Notes under the pieces: model-generated
What the model was told of the DNA's origin: nothing
What the model saw: the letters and a program-made list of their open reading frames with translations, nothing else
Databases searched by the model: none
Source of the DNA: Colocasia esculenta
Lineage: Eukaryota; Streptophyta; Magnoliopsida; Alismatales; Araceae
Assembly (NCBI GenBank): GCA_014218235.1
Contig: CM024755.1
Location: 36,042,713 to 36,106,712, forward strand
DNA: 64,000 nucleotides
Direction: 5' to 3'
Part shown: positions 1-10,367 of the stretch, in pieces
Numbering within the stretch: the stretch's first letter is position 1
Layout: the number at the start of each line of letters is the position of its first letter
Position numbers and translations under genes: made by a program

Positions 1-54
1 TGGTCGTTTAATCATCCAAATCAGTCAAGTACTCAATAGTCAAGTCAAAAAAAA

Positions 55-290
55 AAGGGGGTTAAAAAGTAGAGATACCCCGATGGACTTAAGTATACGG
101 CTCGCTGTATGCTTGAGGGTAAAAAGATCAAAAAAATCCGACTGAGGTGAAAACCTGAAAAGGCGCTTCAGGCAAAAATGGGTAACCCCTCAACGTGAAA
201 ACCCGAAAGGGCACGTTGGAAAAAGCTAAAGGGGGCCAGTCTTAGTGAAAACCCGAGAGAGCACTGGGATTGGTAATGTGAAAAAAAAAA
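55..290 (-). repeat. GGGTTTTCAC hairpin cluster
   Basis: Reverse-complement copy of a cluster found nine more times in the window. It has three copies of a GTGAAAACC(C/T)GAAAgGGC core, each flanked by complementary arms (CTGA/TCAG, CAACG/CGTTG), plus a longer hairpin near 90-118 with arms CTTAAGTATAC and GTATgCTTgAG. No protein is implied. It sits beyond the 3' end of the antisense PMD gene, as in elements A and A2. Confidence 0.75.
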
Positions 291-485
291 AAGAAAAAAA
301 AAAGAGAAGAAGAAAAAAAAAAAAGGGATGGAGGAAAATGAAAAAGGAGGATCTTCATTATCCTTCACCTTGTATTTACAAAGTCACAAGTCACTCTCTG
401 TACAAATATACAAAGAGTGGCGATTGCTATGAAAAGGTCAAACAAAGAAAAAAAGGAGCAAGATAATGAGCTCAGCATATAAATA

Positions 486-1323
486 TCATACTGAAAAGCA
501 AAGGCAGGAAGGCTTTTTCCTCTTCGGCTGTTCAACCTCTTTAGCTTTGGAGGCTGTCAACTGGCGGAAGTTCCTTCCGTTTCTTACATAGGCAGTTTCT
601 TCTTCAGAATCTTTGGCCTCATCTCTGGCCTCCTGATTCAAAGAAGACCTCTCTTCATCAAGCTCGCATTCCAGCCGGGCAATGTTCTCCTTCCCGACAA
701 CCATGCTCAACACCGTCGTTACTCGCAGCATCGCCTACTTGAAAGGCAGAATAAGCTTGAAACTCCAAAAATGGGCTCCCTGTATCTCCCCAAAAGTAGA
801 AATAGAAGATTGGCCACAGATACAGAATATGAATCCATCATCCCCCAGAGAAGAGTTGATCACAGAAGACCTAGTCACCTGAAAACAAGGAAAGAAAGTC
901 AATATCAGAAAAGAAAATATCATCTTTAAAGACTATATATGAGCTCAGTAAAGGAAGTCACCTGCGGGAGTTGATTCCATGGCAGAATATTCCTTGGCAG
1001 GCATCGGGATATAAGCCCCGACAGGAGCAAAAAAAATACTGTTCTGTCGAGACCCTCAGCTCAGCAAATGCAGAGGCACCGTCATCCGTCACAGCTATCT
1101 CAAGAAACATACAGTCAGATGATGGTTCATTATCATCAATCTCAGGTATAAAATCGACAACTGCCCGTGAGGAATTCTCACGCTCCACTCCACAAAGGAA
1201 AGGAGAACCTCCAGGCAAAGAAGCATGGCCGCCCGAAGCAATCGGACCAGCACTTTTCCTCATCTGTCTGGTCATCTGAGGTAGATAAGTCAAAAAGAGA
1301 AGAAAGGATAAGTGATAAATCAA
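486..1323 (-). pseudogene. decayed C-terminal part of antisense PMD gene
   Basis: Minus-strand remnants match the last exons of the PMD genes at 22866-27269 and 43434-47253. Residues translated from 731-486 end in PSCLCFSV, like the PSCLCFSA and PSWLCFST ends of the other copies, after a charged heptad-like ARLE..L..E segment (exon 5). The stretch around 923-735 matches exon 4 (VINSSLGDDGF.F.ICG). The stretch 1323-958 matches the Ser/Pro-rich exon 3. Exons 4 and 5 are run together with a deletion, and reading frames are broken. No function is expected. Confidence 0.65.
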
Positions 1324-1499
1324 GAAGAAGAGTCATGAATGACAATGATGAGAGAAGAAAAGAAAAGAAAGTCACCGCCAGATGAGGCGGAATCCGCCAC
1401 CCTCCTTTTTCCAGCTCTCTTGGGTCTGGAAGAAAAGGGAATATTCAAATGAGCTTCACTATTCCTGTCTCCAACAACTTCCGGAGCAAGGATGGTTGA

Positions 1500-1860
1500 G
1501 AATTCAAAACAGATATAAAAAAAAAAAAATGATGAATGGAGTAGAAGAGAAAGAAAAAAAAAAAAAGGAGAAAGATAGCCGCGAAACCAAGAAGGTCAAC
1601 CTCAGTAGCCGAATACTATGTCAAATCTCAGACAAAGCCGAGAAGACAAGATTCAAGAAGAAAGATGTCAAATCCAATTCAAGCAAATGCCAAAAAGGCC
1701 AAGCTCAGGAAAGTGCTATCAAATCCAACTGCGAATCAAGTCAGAATCAGAAGTAAAAAAAATCTCTCTGAGATAAAATCCAGAAGGCAAAGACCCAGGC
1801 AAAGAAAGCTAAAGTCAGTTCTGAATAAATCAAAGGAAGCAGAGCTGGTCTGAAGATCAG
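1500..1860 (+). repeat. degenerate Lys-rich repeat upstream of the PPT
   Basis: Short degenerate units read on the element-sense strand as KAKK, NAKKAK and CQIQ-like steps. Comparable units occur at 16282-16656 (minus) and 54761-55638 (minus), always between the hairpin clusters and the PPT, in the sense orientation of the element. It may be non-coding. The frames are interrupted, so no protein is called. Confidence 0.45.
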
Positions 1861-1918
1861 AAACACAACTCGAAGAATGCACGGGACGTCCTCCTCCGCC
1901 TTTGGCTTCGGCGCACTT

Positions 1919-1933
1919 CCCGTGGGGGGCATT
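1919..1933 (+). other. polypurine tract (PPT) of L1
   Basis: CCCGTGGGGGGCATT lies immediately before the LTR start TGTTGACA. The same tract, in reverse, follows the LTR ends at 15845, 22679 and 54383. It is the expected plus-strand DNA primer and shows that the LTR at 1934 is a 3' LTR of a plus-strand element. Confidence 0.85.
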
Positions 1934-1989
1934 TGTTGACATAAAAAATAAAATTTGGTGTCAATCCCCCCATTAATTTATTCCTAGAA

Positions 1990-2545
1990 ATCCCCCTCCC
2001 CTAAACCAATGAAGGCACCATCGGTTAGGGGGTTTTTTCCCCTAACCGATGAGGCTACCATCGGTTAAGGGGGTTTTTCCCCCTTAACCGATGGTGCTTC
2101 CATCGGTTGGAGGGGGAGACCCCTCCAACCGATGGTGCTTCCATCGGTTAGAGGGGAACTCCCCTCTAACCGATGGAAGTTCCATCGGTTAAGGGGAATC
2201 CCCTAACCGATTGGGCTTCCATCGGTTAGGGGAGTCTCCCCCTTCTAACCGATGAAACCCCCATCGGTTAGGGGGGGGGATTCCCCCTTTAACCGATGGA
2301 TGTTCCATCGGTTAGGGGTCCCCTTTAAAAAAAAAAAACACAGAAAACAAAAAAAAACAGGGAATAGGCACATCCCCTAACCGATGGAACCCCCATCGGT
2401 TAGAGGAGTGCCCCTCCCCCTAACCGATGGTACCCCCATCGGTTAGAGGGATTTTAAAATCCTCTAACCGATGGTACCCCCATCGGTTAGAGGGAATTTT
2501 CCCTCTAACCGATGGAACCCCCATCGGTTAGAAAACCCCCCATCC
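1990..2545. repeat. CCATCGGTTA palindrome array in U3
   Basis: About ten adjoining inverted pairs of CCATCGGTTA...TAACCGATGG. The inner arm bases vary in step: TTAGAGGGG/CCCCTCTAA, TTGGAGGGG/CCCCTCCAA, TTAAGGGGG/CCCCCTTAA and GAGGATTTT/AAAATCCTC. The array ends about 30 bp before the TATA box, so it occupies the proximal U3 promoter. Confidence 0.9.
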
Positions 2546-2571
2546 CATGCAATGTAAGGGGTGCCTTCCCC

Positions 2572-2579
2572 TATAAAAG
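2572..2579 (+). promoter_or_regulatory. TATA box of L1 LTR
   Basis: TATAAAAG just downstream of the palindrome array and upstream of the tandem-repeat leader. The same box is found at 9783-9790 (minus) in the solo LTR. It is the probable core promoter of gag-pol transcription. Confidence 0.6.
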
Positions 2580-2918
2580 GCACCCCATCCCCCCATTTCA
2601 AAAGGCTAGCCCCCGGGAGATGCCACAGCCCCCCTTTGAAGCAAATTGATGTCCCCCTTCTCTCCCAAAGCCCGAGCAATAGAAAGTTCTTCAAAGAATT
2701 TCCAAAGCTTTCCTTCTCTCAATCCCATTTCTTGTGTGTGAGTGAAGGTATCAAATTTTTTGCATACGGCATCGACAAACTTCATCGGCTAAAAGTCCGC
2801 AATAGCGGCACCGGCCCTCACAGGCTATAGGTTCTAAATACCGTCCATTCCGGACATATGGTATTTTAGATACCTTTGTTATTCATGCCACCTCCCATCG
2901 AGTTTTAAACTCTCCGGG

Positions 2919-3440
2919 ATGGTGTGTTTGTGCTATATGCATATGTTTCTTAGAGGAGACTCTGCCCAAGTGGAGATTCTGCTCGAGAACATATTCATAT
3001 ATTCACAGATTCGTATTTTTATATATATGTTTCTTAGAGGAAACTCTGCCCAAGTGGAGATTCAACCTAAGAACATATCTATAAATTTCAAATCTGTGTT
3101 TATATTTATATGTTTCTTAGAGGAGATTCTGCCCAAGGGGAGATTCTGCCCAAGAACATGTTTGTATATTCACAAATTTGTATTTTTATATGCATGTTTC
3201 CTAGAGGAAACTCTGCCCAAGTGGAGATTCCGTCTAAAAACATACCTATAAAATTCAAATTTGTGCCTATACACATGTGTTACTTGAAAGGAAGCCCTGC
3301 TCATGTCAGAGTTTTCCCTCTAAAAACATATCAATATAATTACAAACTTTGTATTTATATACATGTGTTCCCAAGAAGAAACTCTGCCCAAACAGAGTCT
3401 CCAACTACGGACATGTCTATATAATCATAAATTCGCAACT
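2919..3440. repeat. about 100-bp tandem repeats in LTR leader
   Basis: Five to six degenerate units built on TCTGCCCAAGTGGAGATTC, alternating with ATGTTTCTTAGAGGA and A/T-rich ACATAT spacers. Ends of adjacent units can pair (TATGTTCTTAG with CTAAGAAACATA). Short open frames here are repeat artefacts. Homologous blocks lie at 8700-9425, 20560-21225 and 41380-42045. Confidence 0.8.
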
Positions 3441-4604
3441 ATATGCGTATGCCTCTCAAAAAGGATTCTGCATATGCAGATGATCCCTTTTGCCGGATAC
3501 TCCACTCAAATAGGAATACCGGTGAGAAAATATGCGTAAACTGCAAATTTATGATCGTATATACACATACTTTTTTTAAGGGCAAAATCCCTCCGGACAA
3601 AGGTTCTCTGGGGACACATGGATATAAGTACATGTCCATATGGATATATCTCCGTGAGGGCATCCCGCATAAGCGGAAACTCTGCCAAAATAAAATTATG
3701 AAAATTGTGATGATATACACACATCCAAAGAAAAAGGGGACAGGACCCGAACTATGACAGGACCCAAACTGTGACAGGACTCGAACTGTAACAGGACCCG
3801 AACTGTGATAGGACCCGAACTGTGCTCAGTTACTCCAAAGAGCAGCATAAATGCATACTCACAAGAACTGCGTTCATGTGGACAGTTTTCAGAAAGGAGC
3901 TTCAAATTGACAAGAACGTCCATGGAAATACGTACATACGTTCTTTGAAAATCATACTCATACAAGCAAAGAAAAATGAATGATGAATAAATGAAACAAT
4001 GAACGAGGAGAAAGGAAATTCTGCCTCAATTCAGACTTCATTTAAAAGAAGGATGTTGTAAAAGAATATCATGTCATAAAAAAAATTAATGTAGCAACTC
4101 TTCTAATACAGAAATGCTACTTTGAATCACGACCTCCCCCAAGTTCAGAATCAAATGCACGGGTATATACCCGTCTGCAATAATAATCCTCAGGTTTTCC
4201 AAAATAAAACCTTCAAACAACATCTTTCTAAAAAAAAAGGAGAGGAGGGAGACCCCAAATGGGTTCACAGAAATACATATGTTCCCTTCTTAAAAGTCAT
4301 ATTTCGGACTCCACAAAGGGCAGTCTTTTCAAAATGAAACACTCAAAGCAAAAGTATTTCAAAAATAACCAAAAGAAAAATGATACATCATGACCAGGAT
4401 TTTCTAAAAAAGTGTGTATTTTCTCATCCCCTTTGCTATGAAAGGTATTCGGGTTAAAACTGGTGTTAAATAACACCAAGAGTCTTAACTCGATGTAAAT
4501 GTAACATCGACCCCGGTCGATGGAGACAGAGGTCCAGCACATGCTACCTCAATCACCTGATGAGTATAGATACGGGACTCAAGGAGTTCAGATTAAAATA
4601 CGGC

Positions 4605-4700
4605 GCACCCGTCCGTTCCACGGACATCATACCCGTCCGTTCCACGGGCACCATACCCGTCCGTTCACGGACACCACACCCGTCCGTTCCATGGACACCC
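4605..4700. repeat. GTCCG/CGGAC hairpin tandem near LTR end
   Basis: Four short units CCCGTCCGTTCCACGGAC-like, each a hairpin. They are followed at about 4740-4775 by a GACAGACTGGCACGCCCC motif that resembles the element's own primer-binding site. The same arrangement is seen in the solo LTR (6190-6350) and in element A. Confidence 0.75.
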
Positions 4701-4900
4701 AAAAATACCTTCTACGCATTGTGCGGACTCTTTCTTCTGTCTGTTAGACAGACTGGCACGCCCCGCAAATCACAATACACAAATCAAAGCATGTGAAATA
4801 AATGAATACCCAAATGAAATGAATACGTGAACCAGATAAAATGAAATGGGCAAACAAAAACCAAATGATATGTTAAAGTGATATTCTTCCCGTGTCAACA

Positions 4901-6060
4901 GCGCTGAAACGGAAGAAGAACAAGCAAGAGAACATGAAAAGACGCCTGAAGGAGCGAGCCGAGCAAGCAGAGGCCGCAACGACTCCAGCAGAGCTCACTC
5001 CACTCCAGAAGCTGCAAAAGCTCATTGATGAGTTGGAGGAGTATATCCCCTCCAAGCCCACTTGGGGAGTTCCTTTGGACATATACATCCCGTGGGAAGA
5101 AATCGAGCGCAAAACAAGGCTTAAAAGCTGGCTCCACCAAATGCTACAAAGGGCTCAAGAAGGCGAGAAGCTGCCTCTGCCCAAAGAATTGGCCATCTTC
5201 TATAAGGAAGATGAAATCACCATCGAGAAGTTGGAAGAAATGTTGAAAGACTTCTCGTGCAACATGGTGTCGATACCGCCGCCGGCAAGCTTGCAGTCGC
5301 CGGCTGATGCGCCCCCTGTGGCAACGTATCGGCGCCGCAACCGAGGCAAAGGGAAGGACCGCAGATGAGGAAGGAAATCCGCCTCATCCCTCAGCGAGAA
5401 GGCCAACTCGCCCGACCTGGGCAAGACCATCGTCTTACGAGGAGAAGAGCCTCAGCCTAACCCGGAAATAGAGGTACGGGCGAACTCCTTCATCTTTGAC
5501 CCATCTGACGAGGAAGAAGAAGAGCAGCAGGATATCGCCAGTGGGCTCTCCGACCGGAGGGCCACCCAGCCAGTCGTCTTCGTCCCGTCCGATGAGGAAG
5601 AGTATGGGGGATGGGCGATCCCCAACAAGCCCTCCAACCGGAAAGCTCCCGAGTCGGCTGACCGGCCCACTCCACCCAGAAGTGGCAAAGAAGAAACAAT
5701 CGCCCTGGAGGAGGATAGCCTGGGTTCGTTGTTCGAAGAAAAGCCGGACGAACAATCAGGGACAAGGCGGGTCAACCAATTCGGGCAACCGATAAAAGCC
5801 TTGGAAGATATTGTCCCACCACTAGATCAACTCCGTGCTCGGGCTGACCGCAAAATCATACAGCATATGAAGCAGTTTCCAACCAACATCACCATATGGG
5901 ACGCCATTGCCTGAAGCAAAGAGTTGAGAACGGCGCTCGTCAAAATCTTGCAAGAGCCTGAGGTCTACGAAGCTGACGTGACCGAACTCCAGGCCCAAGC
6001 CCTCGAAGCACTGGTGGCGGAGGTGACCTTCTCCGACAAGGACATGCTGTTGCCAACGCT
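4901..6060 (+). pseudogene. Gag C-terminal / Gag-PR linker of element H
   Basis: The first frame (4901-5368) begins in a Lys/Arg/Glu-rich helix and carries LQKLIDELEEY and IPWEEIERK, matching the end of the long gag frame of element A. After a TGA at 5366 the reading resumes in another frame: acidic FDPSDEEEEE and FVPSDEEEYG, then LRARADRKII. Next comes a TGA at 5912-5914 where element A has a Trp codon, then LVKILQEPEVYEA up to the solo-LTR insertion. Two stops and one frame change make it a pseudogene. Confidence 0.8.
6056..6060. repeat. 5-bp target-site duplication (left)
   Basis: ACGCT at 6056-6060 is repeated at 10368-10372, exactly flanking the LTR that runs from TGTTGACACG to GTGCCAACA. 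Five base pairs is the normal Ty3/gypsy duplication length. Confidence 0.9.
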
Positions 6061-6258
6061 TGTTGACACGGGAAAAATATCATCGATCATTCATTTGATT
6101 TTGAATGCTCATTTCGTTTTATCTGGTTCATGTATTCATTTCATTTGGGTATTCATTTATTTCACGTGCTTTGATTCGTGTATCATGATTTGCGGGGCGT
6201 GCCAGTCTGTTTAACAGACAGAGGAGAATCCGCGCAATGCGGAGGAGAAATATTGGGT

Positions 6259-6339
6259 GTCCATGAAATGGACGGAGGTATCCGTGTGACGGATGACTGG
6301 GTTGTCCATGAAATGGACGGGGATGCCCGTGTGACGGGC
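6259..6339. repeat. four perfect 6-bp-stem hairpins with compensatory arms
   Basis: GTCCAT-gaa-ATGGAC (6259-6273), ATCCGT-gtg-ACGGAT (6280-6294), GTCCAT-gaa-ATGGAC (6304-6318) and GCCCGT-gtg-ACGGGC (6325-6339). The three-base loops alternate GAA and GTG. Every stem is perfect although the arms differ. Confidence 0.9.
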
Positions 6340-7238
6340 GACTAGGGTGCGCCGTTTTTTAATCTGAACTTCTTGAGTCCCGTATCTATACTCATCAGAT
6401 GATTAGGGTAACTGGTGCTGGACCTCTGTCTCCATCGATCAGAATCGACGTTACATTTACATCGAATTAAGACTCTTGGCATTATTTAATACCAGTTTTA
6501 ACCCGAATACCATTCATAGCAAGGATGAGACAATATACACTTTTTTTTTTTAGAAAATCCTGGTCATGATGTATCATCTTTCTTTTAGTTATTTTTGAAA
6601 TGCTTTTGCCTTGAGTGTTTCATTTTGAAAAGACTGTCCTTTGTGGAGTCCGAGATACGGCTTTTAAGAAGGGAACGGATATATTTCCATGAACCCATTT
6701 GGGGTCTCCCTCCTCTTCTTTTAGGTTGTTTGAAGGTTTTATTTTGGAAAACCGAAGGATTATTATTGCAGACGGGTGTATACCCTTGCATTTGATTCTA
6801 AACTTGGGGGAAGTCATGATTAGAAGTAGCATTCCTGTATTGGAAGAGTTGCTACTTCAACCTTTTTTTTATGACGTGATATTCTTTTACAACATCCTTC
6901 TTTCAAATGAAGTCCGAGTTGTTTAAATGAAGTCTGGATTGAGGCAGAATTTCCTTTCTCCTCGTTCATCGTTTCATTCATTCATTATTCACTTTTCTTT
7001 ACTTGTATGAGTATGATTTTTTGAAGAATGTATGCACATATCTCCATGGATGTTCTTGTCAATTTGAAGTTCCTTTCTGGAAACTGTCCATATGAACACA
7101 GTTCTTGTGAGTACGCATTCGTACTGCTCTTTGGAGTATCTGAGCACAGTTCGGGTCTTGTCCCCTGTTTCTTTGGATGTGTGTATATCAACACAATTTT
7201 CATAAATTTATCTTGGCAGAGTTTCTGCCTATGCGGAA

Positions 7239-8676
7239 CATGGAAGGCAGGATCGGAATCGGGATCGGGATCGACCAGGCTCGATCCGATCCTGGATCGG
7301 ATCGGATCGCAAGATCCCATGGATCCAAGGGAAGTCTGGCCGATCCTGGATCGGCCAGTTTATAAAATGGTTTTTTTGGGGAAAAAATTCAGGAAAATTC
7401 AGGAAAAAATAGAAAAAAACAGCAAAAATGAGGGAAAATCTGATAAATTGAAAGAACTAATATTTGCATAAAAAACCAATCATACATGCATTCATAATAT
7501 ATGAAACATAAGATTTTGTGTATTATTACTACTATAATAATACAAGAAAAGTATAAAATAAAGACTTGGTGTATTATTAACCTAAATACCATTTAAGTAA
7601 ATGTTAAAATTTGTAGTTTCATTTATTTAAGATATTACATGTAAATAAGGAAATATCCCCCATTTGAATCCAATAAAAATATTTAAAAAATCACATCTCT
7701 TACTAATAAAAAGTCAACTCTCCCATCCAAGAAGAAAATCGCAATTTTTGTGATTTTATCAAAGTAGCAACTTTCTAATCTCTCATAATTTGACATATTT
7801 AAAATTTTATAATTCAAATAAGTCTAATAAAATACTAAAAATCTAAAGTCCAACAAAAAAAATCAAACGTGCATATGACTTCTCCAAGAAGCCGCTCTCT
7901 TACTGACAGCACTAAGTCTACTTGAGACCTCTTAGGATTTGGTCAAACTAAGCTATCATCACCCAAACTCATGAGTTGGGTGATGGTAGCTCAATTTGAC
8001 CAAATTCTAAGAGGTTTGGATGATGATAACTTAGGTTTGACCAAATCCTGAGAGGTCTCAAGCAGACTAAGTGCTGTCAGTAGGAGAGTGGCTCCATTGG
8101 AGAAGTCACATGCACGTTTGACTTTTTTTACCGGACTTTGAATTTTTAGTGTTCCATGTGGTTTATTTGAATTATCAAATTTTTAGATAAACTAAATTAC
8201 GAGAGATTAGAAAGTTAGCATTTCGCTAAAATCACCAAAATCGCGATTTTCTTCTTCGATGGGAGAGTTGACTTTTTATTGGTAAGAGATATGATTTTTT
8301 TGATATTTTTATTAGATTCAAATGGGGGGTACTTCCTTATTTACATGTAATATCTTAAGTAAATGAAACTACAAATACTAACATTTACTTAAATGATATT
8401 CAGGTAAATAAGGAGATCCTGACAACCCTGCCTGAAGAGGATCCTGAAGGTAGCCTGAGGAAATCGACCTGGATCAGTCTGGATCGACTGAATCGAGCCG
8501 GGATCGATCGATCCCGGTTCGACTCGAGCGATCCAACTCAGATCCTACTGAGTTGGGTCGATCCAGCCGGAAATGTGGGGTTTTGGGGGGCTTCAAGGGG
8601 GAATCGGTCCTTGGGGGGTCGATCCGATCCGGGATCGAGCGATTCTGGCTCGATCCCGGCGATTCTTCCTTCCATG
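7239..8676. mobile_element. hAT-like foldback (long hairpin) non-autonomous transposon
   Basis: It starts CATGGAAGGCAGGATCG and ends with the inverse of CATGGAAGGAAGAATCG (15 of 17 match), flanked by an 8-bp duplication ATGCGGAA (7231-7238 and 8677-8684). The interior is a long inverted repeat centred near 7975: 7600-7690 pairs with 8305-8385, and 7870-7960 with 8000-8110. Terminal 150 bp on both sides are dense in GATC-containing motifs (GGATCGG), as in subterminal transposase-binding regions. No transposase is encoded. An 8-bp duplication with CA...TG ends suggests hAT; that class call is inference. Confidence 0.85.
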
Positions 8677-8699
8677 ATGCGGAATGCCTTCACGGAGAT

Positions 8700-9425
8700 A
8701 TATCCATATGAACATGTACTTATATCCATGTGTCTTTAGAGAATCTTTGCCCGGAGGGATTTTGCCCTTAAGAAAGTATGTGTGTATGAACACAAATTTG
8801 CAGTTTACGTATATTTTCTCACCGGTATCTCTGTTTGAGTGGAGTATCCGGCAAAAGGTACCATCTGCATATGCAGGATTCCTTTTGAGAGACATACGCA
8901 TTAAATTGCGAATTTATGACTATATAGACATGTCCGTGGGCGGAGACTCCATTTGGGTAGAGTTTCCTCTTGGAAACACATATATATGAATACAAAGTTT
9001 GTGATTACATTGATATGTTTTTTTTTTAGAAGGAAAACTTTGACATGGGCAGAGCTTCCTTTCAAGAAACACGTGTATAGGCACAAATTTGAGTTTTATA
9101 GATATGTTCTTAGGCGGAATCTCCGCTTGGGCAGAGTTTCCTCTAGGAAACATACATATAAAAATACAAATTTGTGAATATAGAAACATGTTCTTGGGCA
9201 GAATCTCCCCTTGGGCAGAATCTCCTCTAAGAAACATATAAATATAAACACAGATTTTGAAATTTATAGATATGTTCTTAGGTTGAATCTCCACTTGGGC
9301 AGAGTTTCCTCTAAGAAACATATATATAAAAATACGAATCTGTGAATATATGAATACGTTCTCGAGCAGAATCTCCACTTGGGCAGAGTCTCCTCTAAGA
9401 AATATATGCATATAGCACAAACACA
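8700..9425. repeat. LTR leader tandem repeats (solo LTR)
   Basis: Reverse-oriented counterpart of 2919-3440. Units carry TTGGGCAGAGTTTCCTCTAAG and ACATATAAATA blocks about 90-110 bp apart. An open frame on the minus strand repeats FLRGNSAQVE and is a repeat product, not a gene. Confidence 0.8.
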
Positions 9426-9782
9426 CCATCCCGGAGAGTTTAAAACTCGATGGGAGGTGGCATGAATTACAAAGGTATCTAAAATATCATATGTCCGGAA
9501 TGGACGGTATTTAGAACCTATAGCCCGTGAGGGCCGGTGCCGCTATTGCGGACTTCTAGCCGATGAAGTTTGCCGATGCCGCATACGGACAACCTCTCAA
9601 CACTCGGGGGAAGAAGATTTGGTACCTTCACTCACACAAGAAATGAGATTGAGAGAGACGGGGACTTTGGAAATCAAAATTTTCTATTGTTTGGGATTTC
9701 ACGGGAAGGGGGACAGCAATTTCTCAAAGGGGCTGTAGCATCTCCTCGGGGGCCGACCCTTCGAATGGGGGAATGGGGGTGC

Positions 9783-9790
9783 CTTTTATA
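9783..9790 (-). promoter_or_regulatory. TATA box of solo LTR
   Basis: TATAAAAG on the minus strand, placed as in the L1 LTR between the palindrome array and the repeat leader. Confidence 0.55.
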
Positions 9791-9827
9791 GGGGAAGGCA
9801 CCCCCTTACATTATGTGGGAATGGGGG

Positions 9828-10310
9828 CCTCTAACCGATGGGGGTTCCATCGGTTAGAGGGAAAATTCCCTCTAACCGATGGGGGTACCATCGGTTAGAG
9901 GGTTAAAGCCCCTCTAACCGATGGGGGTTCCATCGGTTAGGGGGAGGGGGAACCCCTCTAACCGATGGTGGTACCATCGGTTAGGGGTGTTTCAGTTTTT
10001 GTTCCTGTTTTTTTTTTTGTTTTGTTTTTTTTTTTGAAGGGGATTCCCCTTAACCGATGGAGGTTCCATCGGTTAAAGGGGAAATCCTTCCCCAACCGAT
10101 GGAACACCCATCGGTTAGGGGACTCCCCTTAACCGATGGAAGGTCCATCGGTTAGAGGGGAGTTCCCTTCTAACCGATGGAAGCACCATCGGTTAGAGGG
10201 GAGTTCCCCTCTAACAGATGGAAGCACCATCGGTTGGAGGGGATTCCCCTTCCAACCGATGGAAGCTCCATCGGTTAGGGGGAAAAAACCCCCTAACAGA
10301 TGGTATCTTC
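9828..10310. repeat. CCATCGGTTA palindrome array (solo LTR)
   Basis: Reverse-oriented homologue of 1990-2545, with about nine inverted pairs built from AACCGATGG and CCATCGGTT and variable inner G/C runs. It lies upstream of the minus-strand TATA. Confidence 0.9.
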
Positions 10311-10367
10311 ATCGGTTTGGGAAGGGCATTTCTCTTTTTTTTTCGGAACAATTATTTTGTGCCAACA

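Larger units (their letters stand above)
1..1933 (+). mobile_element. 3' internal end of plus-strand Tat-type retrotransposon L1 (partial)
   Basis: This is the downstream non-coding part of a Ty3/gypsy element whose gag-pol lies off the left edge. It holds, in order, a hairpin cluster (55-290), a decayed antisense PMD gene tail (486-1323), a Lys-codon-rich degenerate stretch (1500-1860) and a polypurine tract directly before an LTR starting TGTTGACA. The same order, read on the other strand, is seen in element A (29900 down to 22680), which fixes the orientation. Positions 290-485 are purine-rich low-complexity sequence with nothing recognisable. Confidence 0.8.
1934..4900 (+). mobile_element. 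3' LTR of element L1
   Basis: A 2967-bp LTR from TGTTGACATAAA to CCCGTGTCAACA. It contains a U3 palindrome array (1990-2545), a TATA box (2572), about 100-bp tandem repeats (2919-3440) and GTCCG/CGGAC hairpins near the 3' end (4605-4700). It is homologous, in reverse, to the solo LTR at 6061-10367. The right flank (4901 on) is gag of another element, so L1 inserted into H. The matching 5' LTR lies off the window. Confidence 0.85.
6061..10367 (-). mobile_element. solo LTR (L1 family) in element H
   Basis: A single LTR in reverse orientation to L1, bounded by TG...CA and a 5-bp duplication (ACGCT), with no internal element sequence. It carries the L1 LTR landmarks in reverse order: hairpins at 6259-6339, tandem repeats at 8700-9425, TATA at 9783 and a palindrome array at 9828-10310. 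Without the 1438-bp foldback insertion and its duplication it is about 2.86 kb, close to the L1 LTR (2967 bp). It arose by LTR-LTR recombination. Confidence 0.93.

Noticed and set aside
245..466. Small Lys-rich frame (KKKKEKKKRRRKKKKG)
   Set aside because: Low-complexity purine tract next to the hairpin cluster, with no homologous frame in other copies.
8920..9429. 169-codon minus-strand frame (MVCLCYMHIFLRGDSAQVE...)
   Set aside because: It is the translation of the LTR tandem repeats, recurs in every LTR copy in different frames and is not conserved as protein.
10218..10367. Upstream extension of the H Pol frame into the solo LTR
   Set aside because: The frame happens to be open through the palindromes, but LTR borders and target duplication show that coding homology begins at 10368.
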